Shown piece by piece: positions 21,371 to 33,725 of a DNA stretch of 45,939 bases (position 1 is the stretch's first letter; the number at the start of each line of letters is the position of its first letter). The notes beneath the pieces were generated by a model that was given only the letters and a program-made list of their open reading frames with translations, did not search any database and was not told the DNA's origin. Location of the stretch: positions 1 to 45,939 of the forward strand of contig JADGJT010000176.1 in the NCBI GenBank assembly GCA_027604005.1. The letters run 5' to 3'. The DNA is from Dinochytrium kinnereticum. Lineage: Eukaryota; Chytridiomycota; Chytridiomycetes; Chytridiales; Chytridiaceae. The position numbers were made by a program, and so were the translations under genes.

Positions 21371-24300
21371 ATGGCGCTCAACTCTCCACTGGCTTTTGTC
21401 TCCTCACCGTCCATTACCACCGCCAACACAGCGACACCCCCCCATTCACGACCTTCTGGAGCTGCTGAAGGCAGCAGCAGCTGTGCTATGGACGACGCTG
21501 CCCCATCCTCCTCCTCAAACATGGAAGGTGTTATTGGAGTGCCTCACTTTCACCACATGAACCACCATTACATTGACATGCACCAGCATCAACATCATCT
21601 GCAGCAGGAACTTCGGGATCAGGAGGAGGAGTGGATGATGGGGGACGCTGAAGGAGAGGCACAGGCGCAATGGGGCGATGCTGGCAACGCCTATCGACGT
21701 CAAAGTGCCAGCGACAGTGTTGCCGGATTTCTCCATGCACAGCAGGCCTTGACGGGCAACCTGCCATCTCTGACGTCAGATAATCGGAAGCCCATCTATA
21801 AACTCATTTTCGATCCCGCCGTCACCGCTGCCGTCGTGGTCTCAAAGGCCTCGCAAAATGGTTCACTCACCTCATCGACGTCATCGATGCAAGGAAGGCA
21901 GAACTTCTCCGAAGCGCTTAGGTCCATGTCGTCGCCGCCGTATATGGAGGCACCAGTTTCGCCTACAACGCCGTTTTCCTCAACCTCTTCCGCCTCGAAT
22001 CATGATGTTCATGCGACAGGACTCAGAAAAAGGGGAAACTCGATCAACCATTCTGCTTTCTCATCTTCTTCCAGTCATCTGCAGCATCAGGATGCTTCAG
22101 TAGAGCATGCAAACTCCATCCCAACCCCCTTTGAATCCCATGGGCAACCCCAACCATCCTCACCATCAACGTCGTCTTCCCCACACCCAGTCCAAGCGCC
22201 AACGTCATCACTCATTCCTCAGATTCCCCTTCCCCAAGCGCAAGATGGTACAGATGATGCGACCCTCGCCACGATTCTTCCTACTCTTCTCTCCTCTGCA
22301 GCTCGCTCAGCCTCGGATTCCCAGGACATCTGGAGACTTTGCACAAAGGCGAAGGATGCGTTGCCCAATGGCGCCAGGCTGGAGAACCTAAGCTGGAGGC
22401 TAATGCACATGTCATTGATTCGGGAGAGGCGATTGAAGCGCGAAGAGGAAGAGGAGCTGGAAGCTACGGCCAGGGAGCGTGAGAACATGGTTTTAGACGG
22501 AACGGACAATGCGCGATTGCGTGTGAAAATTGAAGAGATGGATGCTGCAACTGACGGGACTAGAAGTGGAGAACGTAAGGGCATGAGTTCTATCTCTTTA
22601 TTTCTCCCATTTCCACCTTTTTCTTTACGGCGGTATTCTTTTGGCATCTCTTGGTGCAGCTCCATTACTGCATTGTTGTAGTCCTTGGTGGCATTTTAGT
22701 CTCGTTAGCTCCCTTGGTTGTTTTCTTTCTTTTTTTTTATTTTTCGTGTTGGAAGGAGGAGATGCCCAGCAGACGTTGGGGTGGGTGGGTACGTGGTGTG
22801 GTGTTGGTGGGTTGCGGCTGGTGATGAAAGTATAGATTGATCGATATGCCCACTGCTGATTGATTGATTGCCACCCGATCCTACCCGGCCGCGCAGCTTC
22901 AAGCCTCGGGTGATTCCGGACTGATTGATGGGAGCACTGGTCACACAAGATTCTTTAACCCTTTTTGGGCTGCTTTGCTTTCACATGCCTGCCGTTTAAT
23001 TCTCCGACGCTGTTTTAATTTTAAACCCCCGCCTCTGCTCCTTCCTCCTTTTAATTCTCCGGCCCATCGCACTTTCTTTTTTTTACTCTCGTTTTGTTGC
23101 AGGGGAATTAACTTTTATTGCTCATTTCATCTCCAGTACCATCGGTTGCATCTGCTCATTCGAATGCACAGCCCGTGGAAGCTCCTAGTTCTGGCTCTAC
23201 GACGGCCAGTGGCAGCGGGCCTGCTGCCGCCGTAATTTCTTCTTCACTACCAATGGAGGGCACCGTGATGTCCCAAAACAACGTGTCCATGACCATTGAA
23301 AATACCCTTAACATTTCCTCTACCATTTCTCCTTCCTTTCTCACAACAACATCACCCTTAATATCCTCTCATATGCCCATGACATCGACCTCGCCTTTAG
23401 AATACCTTACCACAACTCCGCTAACCGCCTCTCCGCATTTCGTTGATTTATCACCATATCTGTTTCCAGCGTCTCCTTCTCAACTTCCTCACACTATGCC
23501 AACGATGAATGACTCATCCTTAGGATCGGTAGATGAGTTTGTGACTTCTTCGTCGGCTTCAGGAGACTCCCGGCTGGATGGGGTAGGGGCGGACTCGGTG
23601 TTTGGGAACCAGATAATGGGAGATGATGATCATTTTGGATTCGTGGAGAATAGAAGAATGGATGAAAGGGTGCATGATATGACATTTGCTGACAGTAATG
23701 GAGAGGTGAACTAAATGTTTAATTTTGTTGGGGTTTTTCCCCCTAACGTAATCTGACCCTTTTTTTCTGATGCTATTTAGCTTGGACCTCTTAGCTTACC
23801 ACGAGGGTTCCCCAGCTTTAACGTAGAAGCTGTCACGGCTGCCGTCACCGCTTCTGTAACTGCAAGTCTCGCAAACCCTTCAAGCGTGTATTTACGCGAC
23901 GACTACTCGATGTCGCTTCCAGAGGCCATGTTCGACTCTCAGGACTCCCCTGGATTATTTCAGGAGCATCAGCAATCTATCCAAGAAGCCTACAATGGCC
24001 AAGGGATAGATTCTGAGGAATGGATTCGGCAGTTTATGAGCATTGACGACGGGACCGCATCGCCTCGCTTGAGGGAGGGAGCTATCCATCAAGAGGAGAG
24101 GAGCCGTGGTAATGTGGTGTACGGGGATATGAGGGAGGTTGACACTTTTGCAGCTGCATCGGGAACTAAAGGGGGGGATAATCTGCCGAATGGACAGCGG
24201 TGGGAACAAGATGCTCGACAGCAGGACCAGCAGTATTTACCACCACAACAGCAACAGCTGTTTTCCAATGATTATGCAGGGCCTCCCCCGCCGCCACCGT

Positions 24301-27300
24301 TAGGATCACGGCCTTCAGGGAATCCTCAGGAAGACTTTGTTATGCCATTGCAGATGATGCCGCCTGCTGAGGGTGGGATAGTCGCGGTTGGGAATGTGAA
24401 TGAACCGCGGACGAGTATATCAAGGGATAATCGAACATTAGGCGGTCCGGGTTGTTCAGACGGAGGAATGGCTTCAAGTCAGAATCAACAGATGCATCAA
24501 CTGGCGTATGGGGACGGTCCTCCCCAGCTCTCGCGGTTGCTTCCCGCTAGAGATATGCGGGATGGAGGAGGGTCGGGTGACCCTTCGTCGATGTCTTCGG
24601 CTTCGTCCTCGACGACCTCTCCGCATTCAACGCCATCGCCTTCTAGGATAGCGATGACGGCGTCTTCATCTACGCTAAACATTCCACCGTCACCTCTCAT
24701 GACCTCAGCTGCTGCTCCTCATGTGTTTTCGCCAGCACCACCGGTGCCCATTAGGAAGCTCTCGTCACCACCTATGATGCTATCCACAGCCCATTCGTCC
24801 ACTTCTCAGCAATCGTATCAGCCTCATGCGTCGTCTCCGATGGTCCAGCCGCCGCCTGGACAGCAACAACCTCCATCATCTCCCGTGAGTAAACAACCGC
24901 CGCCAGGGTCGTATCAAACTCCACCTTCTTTTGGAGCGTGGCAGCAACCTTCATATCCTCCCCCGCCTGTAGCAACGGCTATGTCAGCACCATCAGCACC
25001 ATCGCCTCTTATTCACCACCCCCAACCACCATTAAGTGTGGGGCAACCAATGGGTGGACAGAAGCCAATGGATGTCGATCCTCTTACCCGATGCCAAAAC
25101 TGCCGGACGACCACCACCCCGTTATGGAGGCGTAATGCTCAAGGCGAGCCGCTATGTAACGCCTGTGGGTTGTTTTACAAGCTTCATGGCGTCGTCCGAC
25201 CTATAAGCATGAAAACTGAGGTTATCAGACGACGAAATCGATCAAAGAAGGGAGGTGGGGGGGGCACAAGTAGTTCGACTGGGTCTGGTGTTGGGCCATC
25301 TTCAATAACTTCATCTGGTTCCTTTGTGTCCTCCTCCTCCATCCAGCAGACCCCGAGTGGATCGAGTTTTGTGCCGCTGATGCCTCACCCAAACACTCCA
25401 AATGGGATGGAAGGTGCTGGACTGTTTCATGGCCACCCGCTTCCTATTCAGCCAAAGCCTGCTTCTTCTCCTTCGGCTGGTGGTTCGGTTGGGGTCGGTG
25501 CGATGCTGCCCCATGCGCAGAATGAGATTGGACAGAAAATGCCTATTCCTGCGCAACCTCCTAGGCCTGGTGGGGGTCTGCTTTCGGCAAAGCTGGCGGC
25601 ATCTAAGATGAGTGGAGGTTCACCACCTATGGCTGTTGAGGATACCCCTCAGAACAGACCTTCAACGACTCCTGACAGGAGTGCTGGGATGGAGGATTGT
25701 GGTAATGGAGAGGCTGGGAGCAATAGTGTATCGTCTGTCTCGACCACAAGGGCAAGGTCGTCGTCGTCCTCGTCGTCGTCTTCGGGGATTGGGACTGCAG
25801 CGCTTCAGCTTAGCATAGCTAGGGCAAGGTTACAGCCTCTGCAGCACCCTCCACCTTTGCCACCCTCCTCCACTTCTTCTGGATTCACCACTGTTTTGAG
25901 GGCATCCCCGTCACCTTCACCTTCACCTTCGACTTCTGTGGCAAATGCAGCAACTCCGCCTTTGATGGCCACCACCCCAAGGTTTGTCAGGAACATCACA
26001 AGCGTATCCACTTCAAGGCCTGTTGCTATTCCGAGAACAGCTTCCTCTCCTTCACTGTCTACACATATGTCGGCCGTGAATGCTCCCCCTTCAACATCTG
26101 TACCGGTCGGTGCTCACTCCAACTTGATGACGGGGTTCCGTAATCCCTCAAGTGTGCCTAGAGGTGGTGCGCCTTACGTGACAAATGGCGGTGCACCCGC
26201 CTCGGCGCCTGCTACCGCGTTTGTGGAGCCTGACGTCAACCTTGATTATGTTGCTATGGAGATGGACATGGCGGCTGCCGCGGGGATGAAGTTCAATCCT
26301 TCGTTCAGGGGGGGGCAAGGTGATGGCACATCATTTATGCATGTGGATGAAGAGGGGTCGGGTAGGAGGTTTGTTCCCCCTGTGTCGAGGCCGATCCTGT
26401 CGACGCTTTCAAGGAGCATGTCTATGAGGGGGGTTGGGGTTCAGCAAGGGGCTGGGGGATCAGGGATGGTGACTCCGTCTGCTGCTTCTCCGATTTCGGG
26501 GTCGCCAACGCCATCCTCTTCTCCGTCCCCTTTAATTTCTTACCAGCAGCAGGGTGTAGATTTTTCGAACCATCAGCAGCAGCAACAAGGAGTTTATGGG
26601 ACAAGTGCACCGCTTTCGGTGGCGTCCGTGCCTTCTTCTTCCGGACTCTCAGGTCTGCCATCAGCTGGAACGACTCCTACCACCACACCAATCTTCTTTA
26701 GTAACAAACGGGCAAGACGTCACACTGATTTGGACGCGGCGTTGGAGCATGATCATTATGTTCACCCGAACTTATCTACGTCGTCTACGGCTCCTTCTTC
26801 TCTGTCTTCATCATCCTTTTCCTCATCATCGTCTACATCGTTTAGAGAGTACCGTGGCGCGTCGTTTGATCAGCAGCCCCAACCTCGTCCAATGGGTGTA
26901 GTGCTTCCCGGTCAAAATTTCGTCGCGTCCTTCCCTTCCTCTCGACTCCCTCCAAAACCTTCATCGCTTCCAAACGCCTCTGCAGCACAACCTTACGCCT
27001 CGACGACAGGTGCCATAGGTGTCTTTGGAGGATCGTTCCCACACCAGCAGCTGAACAATCACCCTTCATCGGACTCAACGCGCCTCCATCGGCTGAGCCA
27101 ATCTCACCGGCACGGGCCTCCGCCTCCCCAACATTCGTTCCCCACGCCCTCTTCGGCCTCTCCGTCTCCTTCTGCGGATAGTGGTGGCGGTGGTGGGGAG
27201 GGGAATGTGCCCACACCAGAGATGATGGAGATTTTGATAAGACAGTTTTTGGAGGCGCAGGGTCGTGCTGGTGGGGTTCCGAGGAGTGAGGAAGAGAAGG

Positions 27301-27368
27301 CTAAGGTCTCTGAGCAGATTTATAGGCTTTTGGGTTTGAGCGTGCCAGTATCAGGAGGAGTGGCGTAG
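21371..27368 (+). CDS. areA: AreA/NIT2-type GATA zinc-finger transcription factor
   Basis: Nuclear regulator; the AreA/NIT2 group activates nitrogen-catabolic genes. Exons 21371-22574, 23137-23705 and 23781-27368 give 1,786 residues, about twice the usual AreA length. The N-terminal fungal-specific block typical of AreA-type proteins (DUF1752) is clear at about 319-346: [16 protein letters not shown] then [10 protein letters not shown]. The single GATA finger is at about 1029-1053 in C-x2-C-x17-C-x2-C form (CQNC ... CNACG) with TTTTPLWRR, followed by the basic tail RRRNRSKK. Nearly everything else is Ser/Pro/Gln low complexity. A C-terminal helix-rich piece ([26 protein letters not shown]) is conspicuous. 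The first intron is 562 nt, the longest in the window. Assignment to the nitrogen pathway rests on DUF1752 plus one finger. Confidence 0.82.
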
Positions 27369-28185
27369 GGGTTACCTTTTAGTGAGGGATTTTGAAGAAT
27401 AATGTATTGTTGGATGTGGTTATCTATGTTGATTTTTAATTCCTTGTGATGTTGATTTTTTTTTCTCCTTGGGAATGTTGAGGGGAATGCGATTGATTTC
27501 TGGTTTACTATATCGTCTTGGTCACTTTTTTTGTTGTTGAGCCCTCTCGTTTTTCTGAGGATAGCTTCATCGCATCTTCATGACCCAGCCGATCAAGCAG
27601 CGCTGTCTTGAATTATTCTTTTTGGTAGTCTTTCTGTTATTCGTTGGTTGGTTTATTATTGTTATGTGGTTCAGTTTATTCCCCTATCCTGCATTCATCC
27701 ATTCCATCTCGCTTTTGTTTCTTCATTGAAAGGAAAAGAGAATGTATATGTTTATTTCTTTACATCGCTTCATTGCAACTACCCGTATCAACGCCGAACA
27801 CTTCCCTTATTCTTTGCCCGCTATGTGCCATTTGCTGTTACTGTCTACCAAATGAAATGATTGACAGTCAATCCGTTGGTGGAACGTCCAGCTGGTAGGA
27901 GAGCCGAATAACAGCCTTAACTACCCCGTCCACGACAACATCACACCTCCTTTTCCTTCCTCCGGCGCTTGGTGTCGACCACCTGACGAACTGTTGAGGG
28001 CTGTTGCCTATAGAGGTTGTCACAACGGTTGCAGATTTCGACAACTTAAGAACCCTTGACCTTCTTGGTTCGGAGTTGAATGGAGACTTCTCCCGAAACG
28101 CACGACAGCCAGCGACAGGGCGCTTCAACATCAACCATCACCTGCCAATAACTATACCCACCCACCCAACAGCCATAACACAGAT
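27369..28185. other. Intergenic region upstream of membrane phosphodiesterase
   Basis: About 820 bp with T-rich 3' flank of the GATA gene on the left and a presumed promoter on the right. A minus frame at 27868-28134 and plus frames at 27644-27898 show no domain and no coding bias I trust. No RNA gene seen. Confidence 0.5.
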
Positions 28186-31100
28186 ATGGGTCGTCTCACA
28201 GGCAAATCTCCTGGTCGAGCTGACTCCATCTCCCATTACATATCCCCTGTCGCAAGCGCATGGGACATTAACCGCCAATCCAGTCAAGATACCGAGGACC
28301 CTTTAGACGCAGTTATGTCTGGGTTTGCGTTGGCGGGAAACGCAGATGACCAGTTCTCAATGGCCGAAAAGCCATCTCGAGGCGATCTGGAGCAGCGAGC
28401 GCAGACAGCGGCTATTGAGGGACCGAGTATTGCTATGATGGAGAGGAAGTACCGATGGCCATATTTCTTGTATTATTTCAAGGAGAGGGAGAGGGAGAGG
28501 GAGTATGAGAGGTGGTATTGGAAGAGGAATAGGAGGTCTTGGATAAGGAGCATTTGGTATATGCTTATAGCGACGCTTTGCTATTACGTGCAGATTTTAG
28601 TTGTTTCGCCTATACAGGCACAGTCTTATCGGGATAAGAAGGCTTTGGATCCGAATGGTATAACGATTTTGATGCTTGATGTTTGGTTTTTTGGATTAAA
28701 AAACTTGGACGACAAAGACTGAGAATTGTTTTTTTTATCGGATAGCAACTTGCGGATGCTACACTTACTGCAGGCTCAACTATTCACCGATAGCCGATAT
28801 TATTTTCCTGGTGCTTGGAGGGGCGCTACCGATATTGGCTCTTTTGGTGCTCGTTCACGTCATATCTGCTGCTGTCATGGCAAGGATTGTTCATCCGGTC
28901 TCTTTCGTCCTGGGGTTAATCCTGATGCTCATTAATCTTTGTATGTTACTTGACATTAATACTTCTGCCTTGTTGTTTCATGGACTTAGTTTTAACGACC
29001 TTCCCTACAGTCATCAGAAATATCGTAATAGACCCAAACGGAGATTCTTGGTTTCGAGCAGTGTTATGCATGGGCATTATTTTCTATCCAATGATGATGA
29101 AAATGAGTGCCCTGGCGACGTTACTATGCTGCTCCTCTGTAGTTTGCATCTACGGCATCCTCTTCCGTAACGTCCTCTTATCTCCCGACGTCGCAATTTC
29201 ATCCGCTCAGAGCGTTATATTCGCCTATATGATTCTATGCCTTGTCTTGTCGGTCCATCTCATGTCTCAGTTCGAAGCTAGCGAGCGTAGGGCATTTGCG
29301 ATCAACCTGGGCCTAGTTCGAAATAATGATAAACTTAGGCATCAGCTTAACCACCTTCAGAAAAAGTTCAAGCATAAAGTAAATGATTTGGATTCACCTC
29401 TGGAGAAGGCTTTGTGGACGCTGAAAAGCCTTTTGGCAAATCCCAACTTGGATTTAATAACTCATGATCAAATTGATGCTATCATTCAGTGGTTAAGTGC
29501 TAGTGAGAACCTGTTCACCCCAATCTTTGATCATCAGCTTAATAATGATGAAAGGATGAGTTTAGATGATGAGCAGGAGGTGAGTTGGTGTTGGAATATA
29601 TGAGTTTTTTGAGCAATGCTGGACCAGATGCTAAACTAGATAAATTAAATCTTGTTTAGAAATGGCTTCTTGACCTACTTCCGGCTCAGCAAAGGAAGGA
29701 CGAATACAAGAAAAGAAGAATACGAACCGAGTCCGAGAATCTCACGATTGGTCAGGCGAATATTCCTGGCTCTATAATCGTCCAGGATGATCACAAAGTT
29801 ACCGTTGGAGATTTGGACGCATCACAGCGTCCCCTATCAGCAAAATCATCCTCACCACAGCAACCAGACGCCTCAGCTCTATCAGCAGCGAATTTTACTT
29901 CTCCGCGTCACAATAATCATATCTCTACAGTCCGCCTAAGCCTCTCCGTCCTGTCACCCGTATCCGGATCCGCCAATTCCCTGTCAACAATATCTCTTGG
30001 AAAGGATAATTCTCACGAACATAGAGATTCAGCAAGCACCGTAAATGATAAATCATCAGATCCAGGGAAAGAGCAAGGCCATCCAACCGCGATACACATT
30101 CTACTGTCGAACGAATCCTCTACCCTAATCACACCACCTGCAAATGCAAACTCGACGTCATCTCCAATGACAGAGTCGCATCGCATTGCTATTCAAGCAC
30201 TGTTATCAGAGGTCGGTAATTGGAATTGGGGAGTATTTGATTTTGAGTCGGTTGCTCCGAAACCTCTTTATACTCTGGGGCTATATTTGTTTCATCAGGC
30301 TGGATTGGTTGGGAAGTTTTCCATACCCATCGATAAGCTCCGGCATTTCCTTTTAAGAATTGAGTCTGGCTATCATGCAGACGTGCCATGTGAGTTTCCT
30401 TGATGTTATAGGTTCTTGTACATGGTTAACCTTTGAGGATGTTATAGATCACAACTCTACCCATGCCTGCGATGTTCTTCATGCGATAAATTACTTTGTC
30501 AATACCAATGCTCTTCAAGGACGACTAACAGATATTGAGATTCTGGGGGCTTACCTTTCAGCAATTATTCACGGTAAGGAAAAACGTTTTTGTGTTTCTA
30601 TTTCATACTGTTTTTGTTTTACTAAACGTCTATCAGATTACGATCATCCCGGTTTCAACAACCAGTTTCTTATCTCCACACGGCACACAAAAGCTATCTT
30701 TTATAATGACCGATCTGTCCTCGAAAATCATCATTTAGCATCGGCCTGGGGTATTGTTATGAAGGACGAATCAAATATCCTTTGTAATCTAAACAAGGAT
30801 GAATACAAGATCGTTCGAGAGCAGTGCGTAGATATGGTCCTCGCTACCGACCTTTCAGGTCACTTCGCCATGCTCTCAGCCTTTAAAAACAAGGTGCTGG
30901 CTGCCGGTACCTTCGACCTTGATAATCGAGATGATCGGTCATTATTCTGGAGGATCCTCATTAAGTGCGCTGATGTTAGCAATTTGACGAAAGAGTGGCA
31001 TATCTATGAGAAGTGGTTGGAAAGAATCATGGCCGAATTCTTTAAGCAGGGAGATGACGAGAAGAAGTTGGGGCTTGTTGTTTCTCCATTCATGGACAGA

Positions 31101-31348
31101 GATACGGTCCAGATTGCAAGCTCACAGATAAGCTTTTTAGACTTTATTTGTCTTCCAAGTAAGCGCGTCTTTTTATTGTTTTCAGTGAGTTTACTTTTCT
31201 AATTTGTCTTTTTCCCCTCTGTTTTCCAGTGTATGAAACCTTTACTCGCGTGGCTCAAATTCCTGAGATCCTTGAAAACCTTGCAAGAAACCGTGAGACT
31301 TTGGTTGGTATGAGGGAGAAGGATAAGAAGGTCATCACAGTGAAATAG
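28186..31348 (+). CDS. Six-transmembrane class I cyclic-nucleotide phosphodiesterase
   Basis: Membrane enzyme predicted to hydrolyse cAMP and/or cGMP. Seven exons (28186-28685, 28774-28940, 28990-29579, 29660-30389, 30448-30573, 30637-31158, 31230-31348) close in frame to 917 residues. Six hydrophobic segments lie at about 121-142, 174-195, 207-233, 245-266, 270-290 and 303-325, followed by a short coiled coil (about 335-370), a helical module (about 355-427) and a Ser-rich linker. The PDEase_I domain follows from about 595: YHNSTHACDVLH (663-674), the metal site HDYDHPGFNN (704-713), ENHHLASAW and KCADVSN. All expected His/Asp ligands are present. The membrane part has no retinal-binding lysine pattern or cyclase domain that I can recognise. 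A repeated GAGAGG stretch at 28481-28503 encodes a Glu/Arg run before the first helix. Confidence 0.88.
28481..28503 (+). repeat. GAGAGG tandem repeat inside the phosphodiesterase coding region
   Basis: About four consecutive GAGAGG units encode alternating Glu-Arg residues just before the first transmembrane segment. Length variation here would change the protein by two residues per unit without shifting frame. Confidence 0.7.
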
Positions 31349-31608
31349 GTGAAAAAGGCGATTGGAAAAATAGATTGTATTTATACCAGTAAACCGTACA
31401 TTGTTTAATCAGAAGAATTTGGCCACTCGACACCCCATACGATTTTCGTTGAAGGAATGATTGGGCGGACAATTGCTGGACAATGTAGTTCCAAAATGGC
31501 TTCTTACTAAGGGTGGGTGCCAACTTATATGCAAGAACGGCGGAGCCCGAGAAAAGAAAATCTCAGTACTGTTTGTTGCATTTAATCGCAAGGCGCTATA
31601 TCACAAAG

Positions 31609-32884
31609 ATGCCTGCTAAATATGAAACCAATCCACTTGAAAAGAGAAACATGAACCTGCTGTTGGAGGTACTGCCAATTGCAGCAAGTTGAAGTACTGT
31701 AACTAAATCTTATTAAGAGAATCAGAACCTTAAGGGATCTTCCAAACTCTTCTATAGATGGTATCGATGTCAGGACAAGTAAGAGCAAAAAGCCATTTGA
31801 GATCATTTGATATTAACCATATGAAAAAGAATCCCGAGAAGTCAGAGACATATCAGCAGTTATTGCGAAACGCGCAAAGAAAACGAGAGATGTTCGGGCA
31901 TGTATTGACCGTGTGGCCAAGTCCCAGACCAACGCATTGCAGCAGCTGAGCTGCAAATCGGATATAGGGCTCAGGAAGCCTCATTTGAAGATCAAGGAGT
32001 CAATCCCTCCAAATCATCAACGGGTTCGGCAGCAACGACAATCGTCTGAAACACCTCTCTCACTTCAAAAAACAACGGAGATTATTCGCTTCAACGGAGC
32101 ACCGAGAAAAAGACCCAAAACAGCGCCACCGGGCAGTTACAGGAGACCCTTTCTTACAAAAACTGATAACGTGGAAGCAAGGCAATTAGAAGGAGTTAAG
32201 CAAACAACTTCAAGCCTTACTCTTTCCGATCAGACGGGCCGAATAGTTAAACGTCTCGAACTTCAAGCACAAAAAAAACTTCAATTAACCGACAAAGGCA
32301 AGCCGCGATCAAGCTCTTCACCAAATACGGTGGTAGCCCAAGATGCAGCATCAACTCAGAGCAGTTATCCCTTCCCCATAGCCGAGCACCCACCGATACA
32401 GAAAACGAATCGGCTTAAGAAATTTGAAGCTAGAAAAACATACTTTCATTTGCAAGCGCACGCACCTGACGACGCATGCATCTTGCTAAAGGATAAGATT
32501 CAACGCCATATTCAGTCGAACCACATAAAAAAAACAAAAGACGACAGTCATGCAAGCGACATTTACGAGCAGAAAAAGATAAAAACACAAGTGCAAGCCC
32601 ACATCCCATCCCTACGTCAACGACCGCATTCTGCACCACCTAATCTACAAACAGCGAGATCTGACTACAATTCCTTTGGCCGCGTGTTGGACGAGACGGA
32701 AGACCTTTCCATTGAAGAAGTCGTTAGGCAGGTTTTAAACGAAATTAGCCTTGAAAGACTGGACAAGAGAAAAAGAGGATGCTTCGAACCCATAAATCAT
32801 CGCTCTGAGGATCGAAACTCGGCATTGCTGAAAGCATTGGCATTGAGGCTTCGTGTCTTCCAAACCGCGTCAAATAACTGTTGA
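31609..32884 (+). CDS. Basic Arg/Lys/Ser-rich protein, function unknown
   Basis: Not recognised. The large frame 31830-32884 has no internal Met, so upstream exons are required. I propose 31609-31668, 31718-31778 and 31830-32884 (introns of 49 and 51 nt, acceptors TTAAG and AAAAG), which gives 391 residues in frame beginning MPAKYETNPLEKRNMN. The protein is very basic and mostly disordered. Two similar short motifs stand out: RPKTAPPGSYRRP (about residues 134-146) and RQRPHSAPP (about 310-318). A C-terminal helix-rich segment includes EDLSIEEVVRQVLNEISLER. RPxTAPP/RPxSAPP motifs occur in some cytoskeletal and flagellar proteins, so a zoospore-flagellum role is conceivable but speculative. The first two exons are less certain than the third. 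The stop lies only 22 nt before the next ATG. Confidence 0.5.
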
Positions 32885-32906
32885 TGAAATATACACAATA
32901 AAACAG

Positions 32907-33638
32907 ATGCTTCCCAAAATTTTTAGGGCACCCTTCAGCCTGTTAAGACACTATCCATGGCTGCTCAGCGATTCCCCAAGCAGGGAAACGTCTCTCAACC
33001 TGTGGGATGCCTTCATGCATCGTGTGATAACAAGGCGTCTCGGCCTCCGCAGGGCTGAGGATATTTTCAAAGCATCCGACTACTCACTGGATCAAATGAA
33101 GAAAGATTCCTCAACGATGATCGCAAAGTGCTGGCAGGCTCTATCAGAGCCTTCTGTGGCCGGCGATACCGAAAAACTGCAGAGAATATTGCTCCCTGGT
33201 ATTGCTGATACATACGCCAAGGGAATCCAGAATCTGAGTCGGGAGAAAATGCATGCAAGAATCACGATGCCCCCAAATCCCAAGATTCAAGTTGAGCAAT
33301 TCCACTTCATCTATGGGCCCTCGCCAGCTCCACCCGGTTACAAAACCCACACTTGGGCCAACCTCTTCTCACTCGTGGTGCCATCTTCGACCGATGTCAA
33401 GGGCGGGGACCACCGGGCGCTGATGGACGCCGCAAGGGCTGAGGGTTGCATCCTGCATGCAAAGTGCAAGATTGCCACGCCAGTCTTGTTTGAGATTGTG
33501 AATGAGACCTCAGCCATCTGTGAGGACGTCAGAGAAGGCGTCCGCGTGGATTTGGCTTCAAATCATTTCCGCCTCGGTTCTGGCGAGGCGATTGTTTGGA
33601 AAATTATGGATATTGACTCTGTCGAATACAAACCGTGA
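32907..33638 (+). CDS. Probable mitochondrial protein, possibly Tim44/mL45/Mba1-like fold
   Basis: Single-exon frame of 243 residues. It starts MLPKIFRAPFSLLRHYPWLL, a stretch with basic and hydrophobic but no acidic residues that looks like a mitochondrial presequence. After it come helices (SLNLWDAFMHRVITRR; MIAKCWQALSEPSVAGDTEK, LQRILLPGIADTYAKGIQNL) and then strand-like segments (EGCILHAKCKI, TPVLFEIVNET, EAIVWKIMDIDSVEY). Helices followed by a sheet, with a long N-terminal helix, would fit the NTF2-like Tim44 domain shared by Tim44, Mba1 and mitoribosomal mL45. This is an inference from pattern only; no invariant motif confirms it. An alternative is splicing from the preceding gene: CAG directly precedes the ATG and could be an acceptor. 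Confidence 0.5.
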   Translation: MLPKIFRAPFSLLRHYPWLLSDSPSRETSLNLWDAFMHRVITRRLGLRRAEDIFKASDYSLDQMKKDSSTMIAKCWQALSEPSVAGDTEKLQRILLPGIADTYAKGIQNLSREKMHARITMPPNPKIQVEQFHFIYGPSPAPPGYKTHTWANLFSLVVPSSTDVKGGDHRALMDAARAEGCILHAKCKIATPVLFEIVNETSAICEDVREGVRVDLASNHFRLGSGEAIVWKIMDIDSVEYKP

Positions 33639-33725
33639 TTGCCGTGATGATCTTTGCGGAAATCCATGCTTTACCTGCTCTCAAACCCTCTTGAATTAGC
33701 GGAGAGCTTCTAGCCTAAGCTGAAG

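Noticed and set aside
28540..29280. Rhodopsin or guanylyl-cyclase fusion in the membrane phosphodiesterase
   Set aside because: Only six helices are seen, with no lysine in a retinal-binding context and no cyclase catalytic motif.
32830..32907. Fusion of the basic orphan protein with the mitochondrial-looking protein by splicing (donor GTCTTC, acceptor AAACAG)
   Set aside because: It is in phase, but the donor is poor and the downstream frame begins with a good ATG and presequence, so two genes are more likely.
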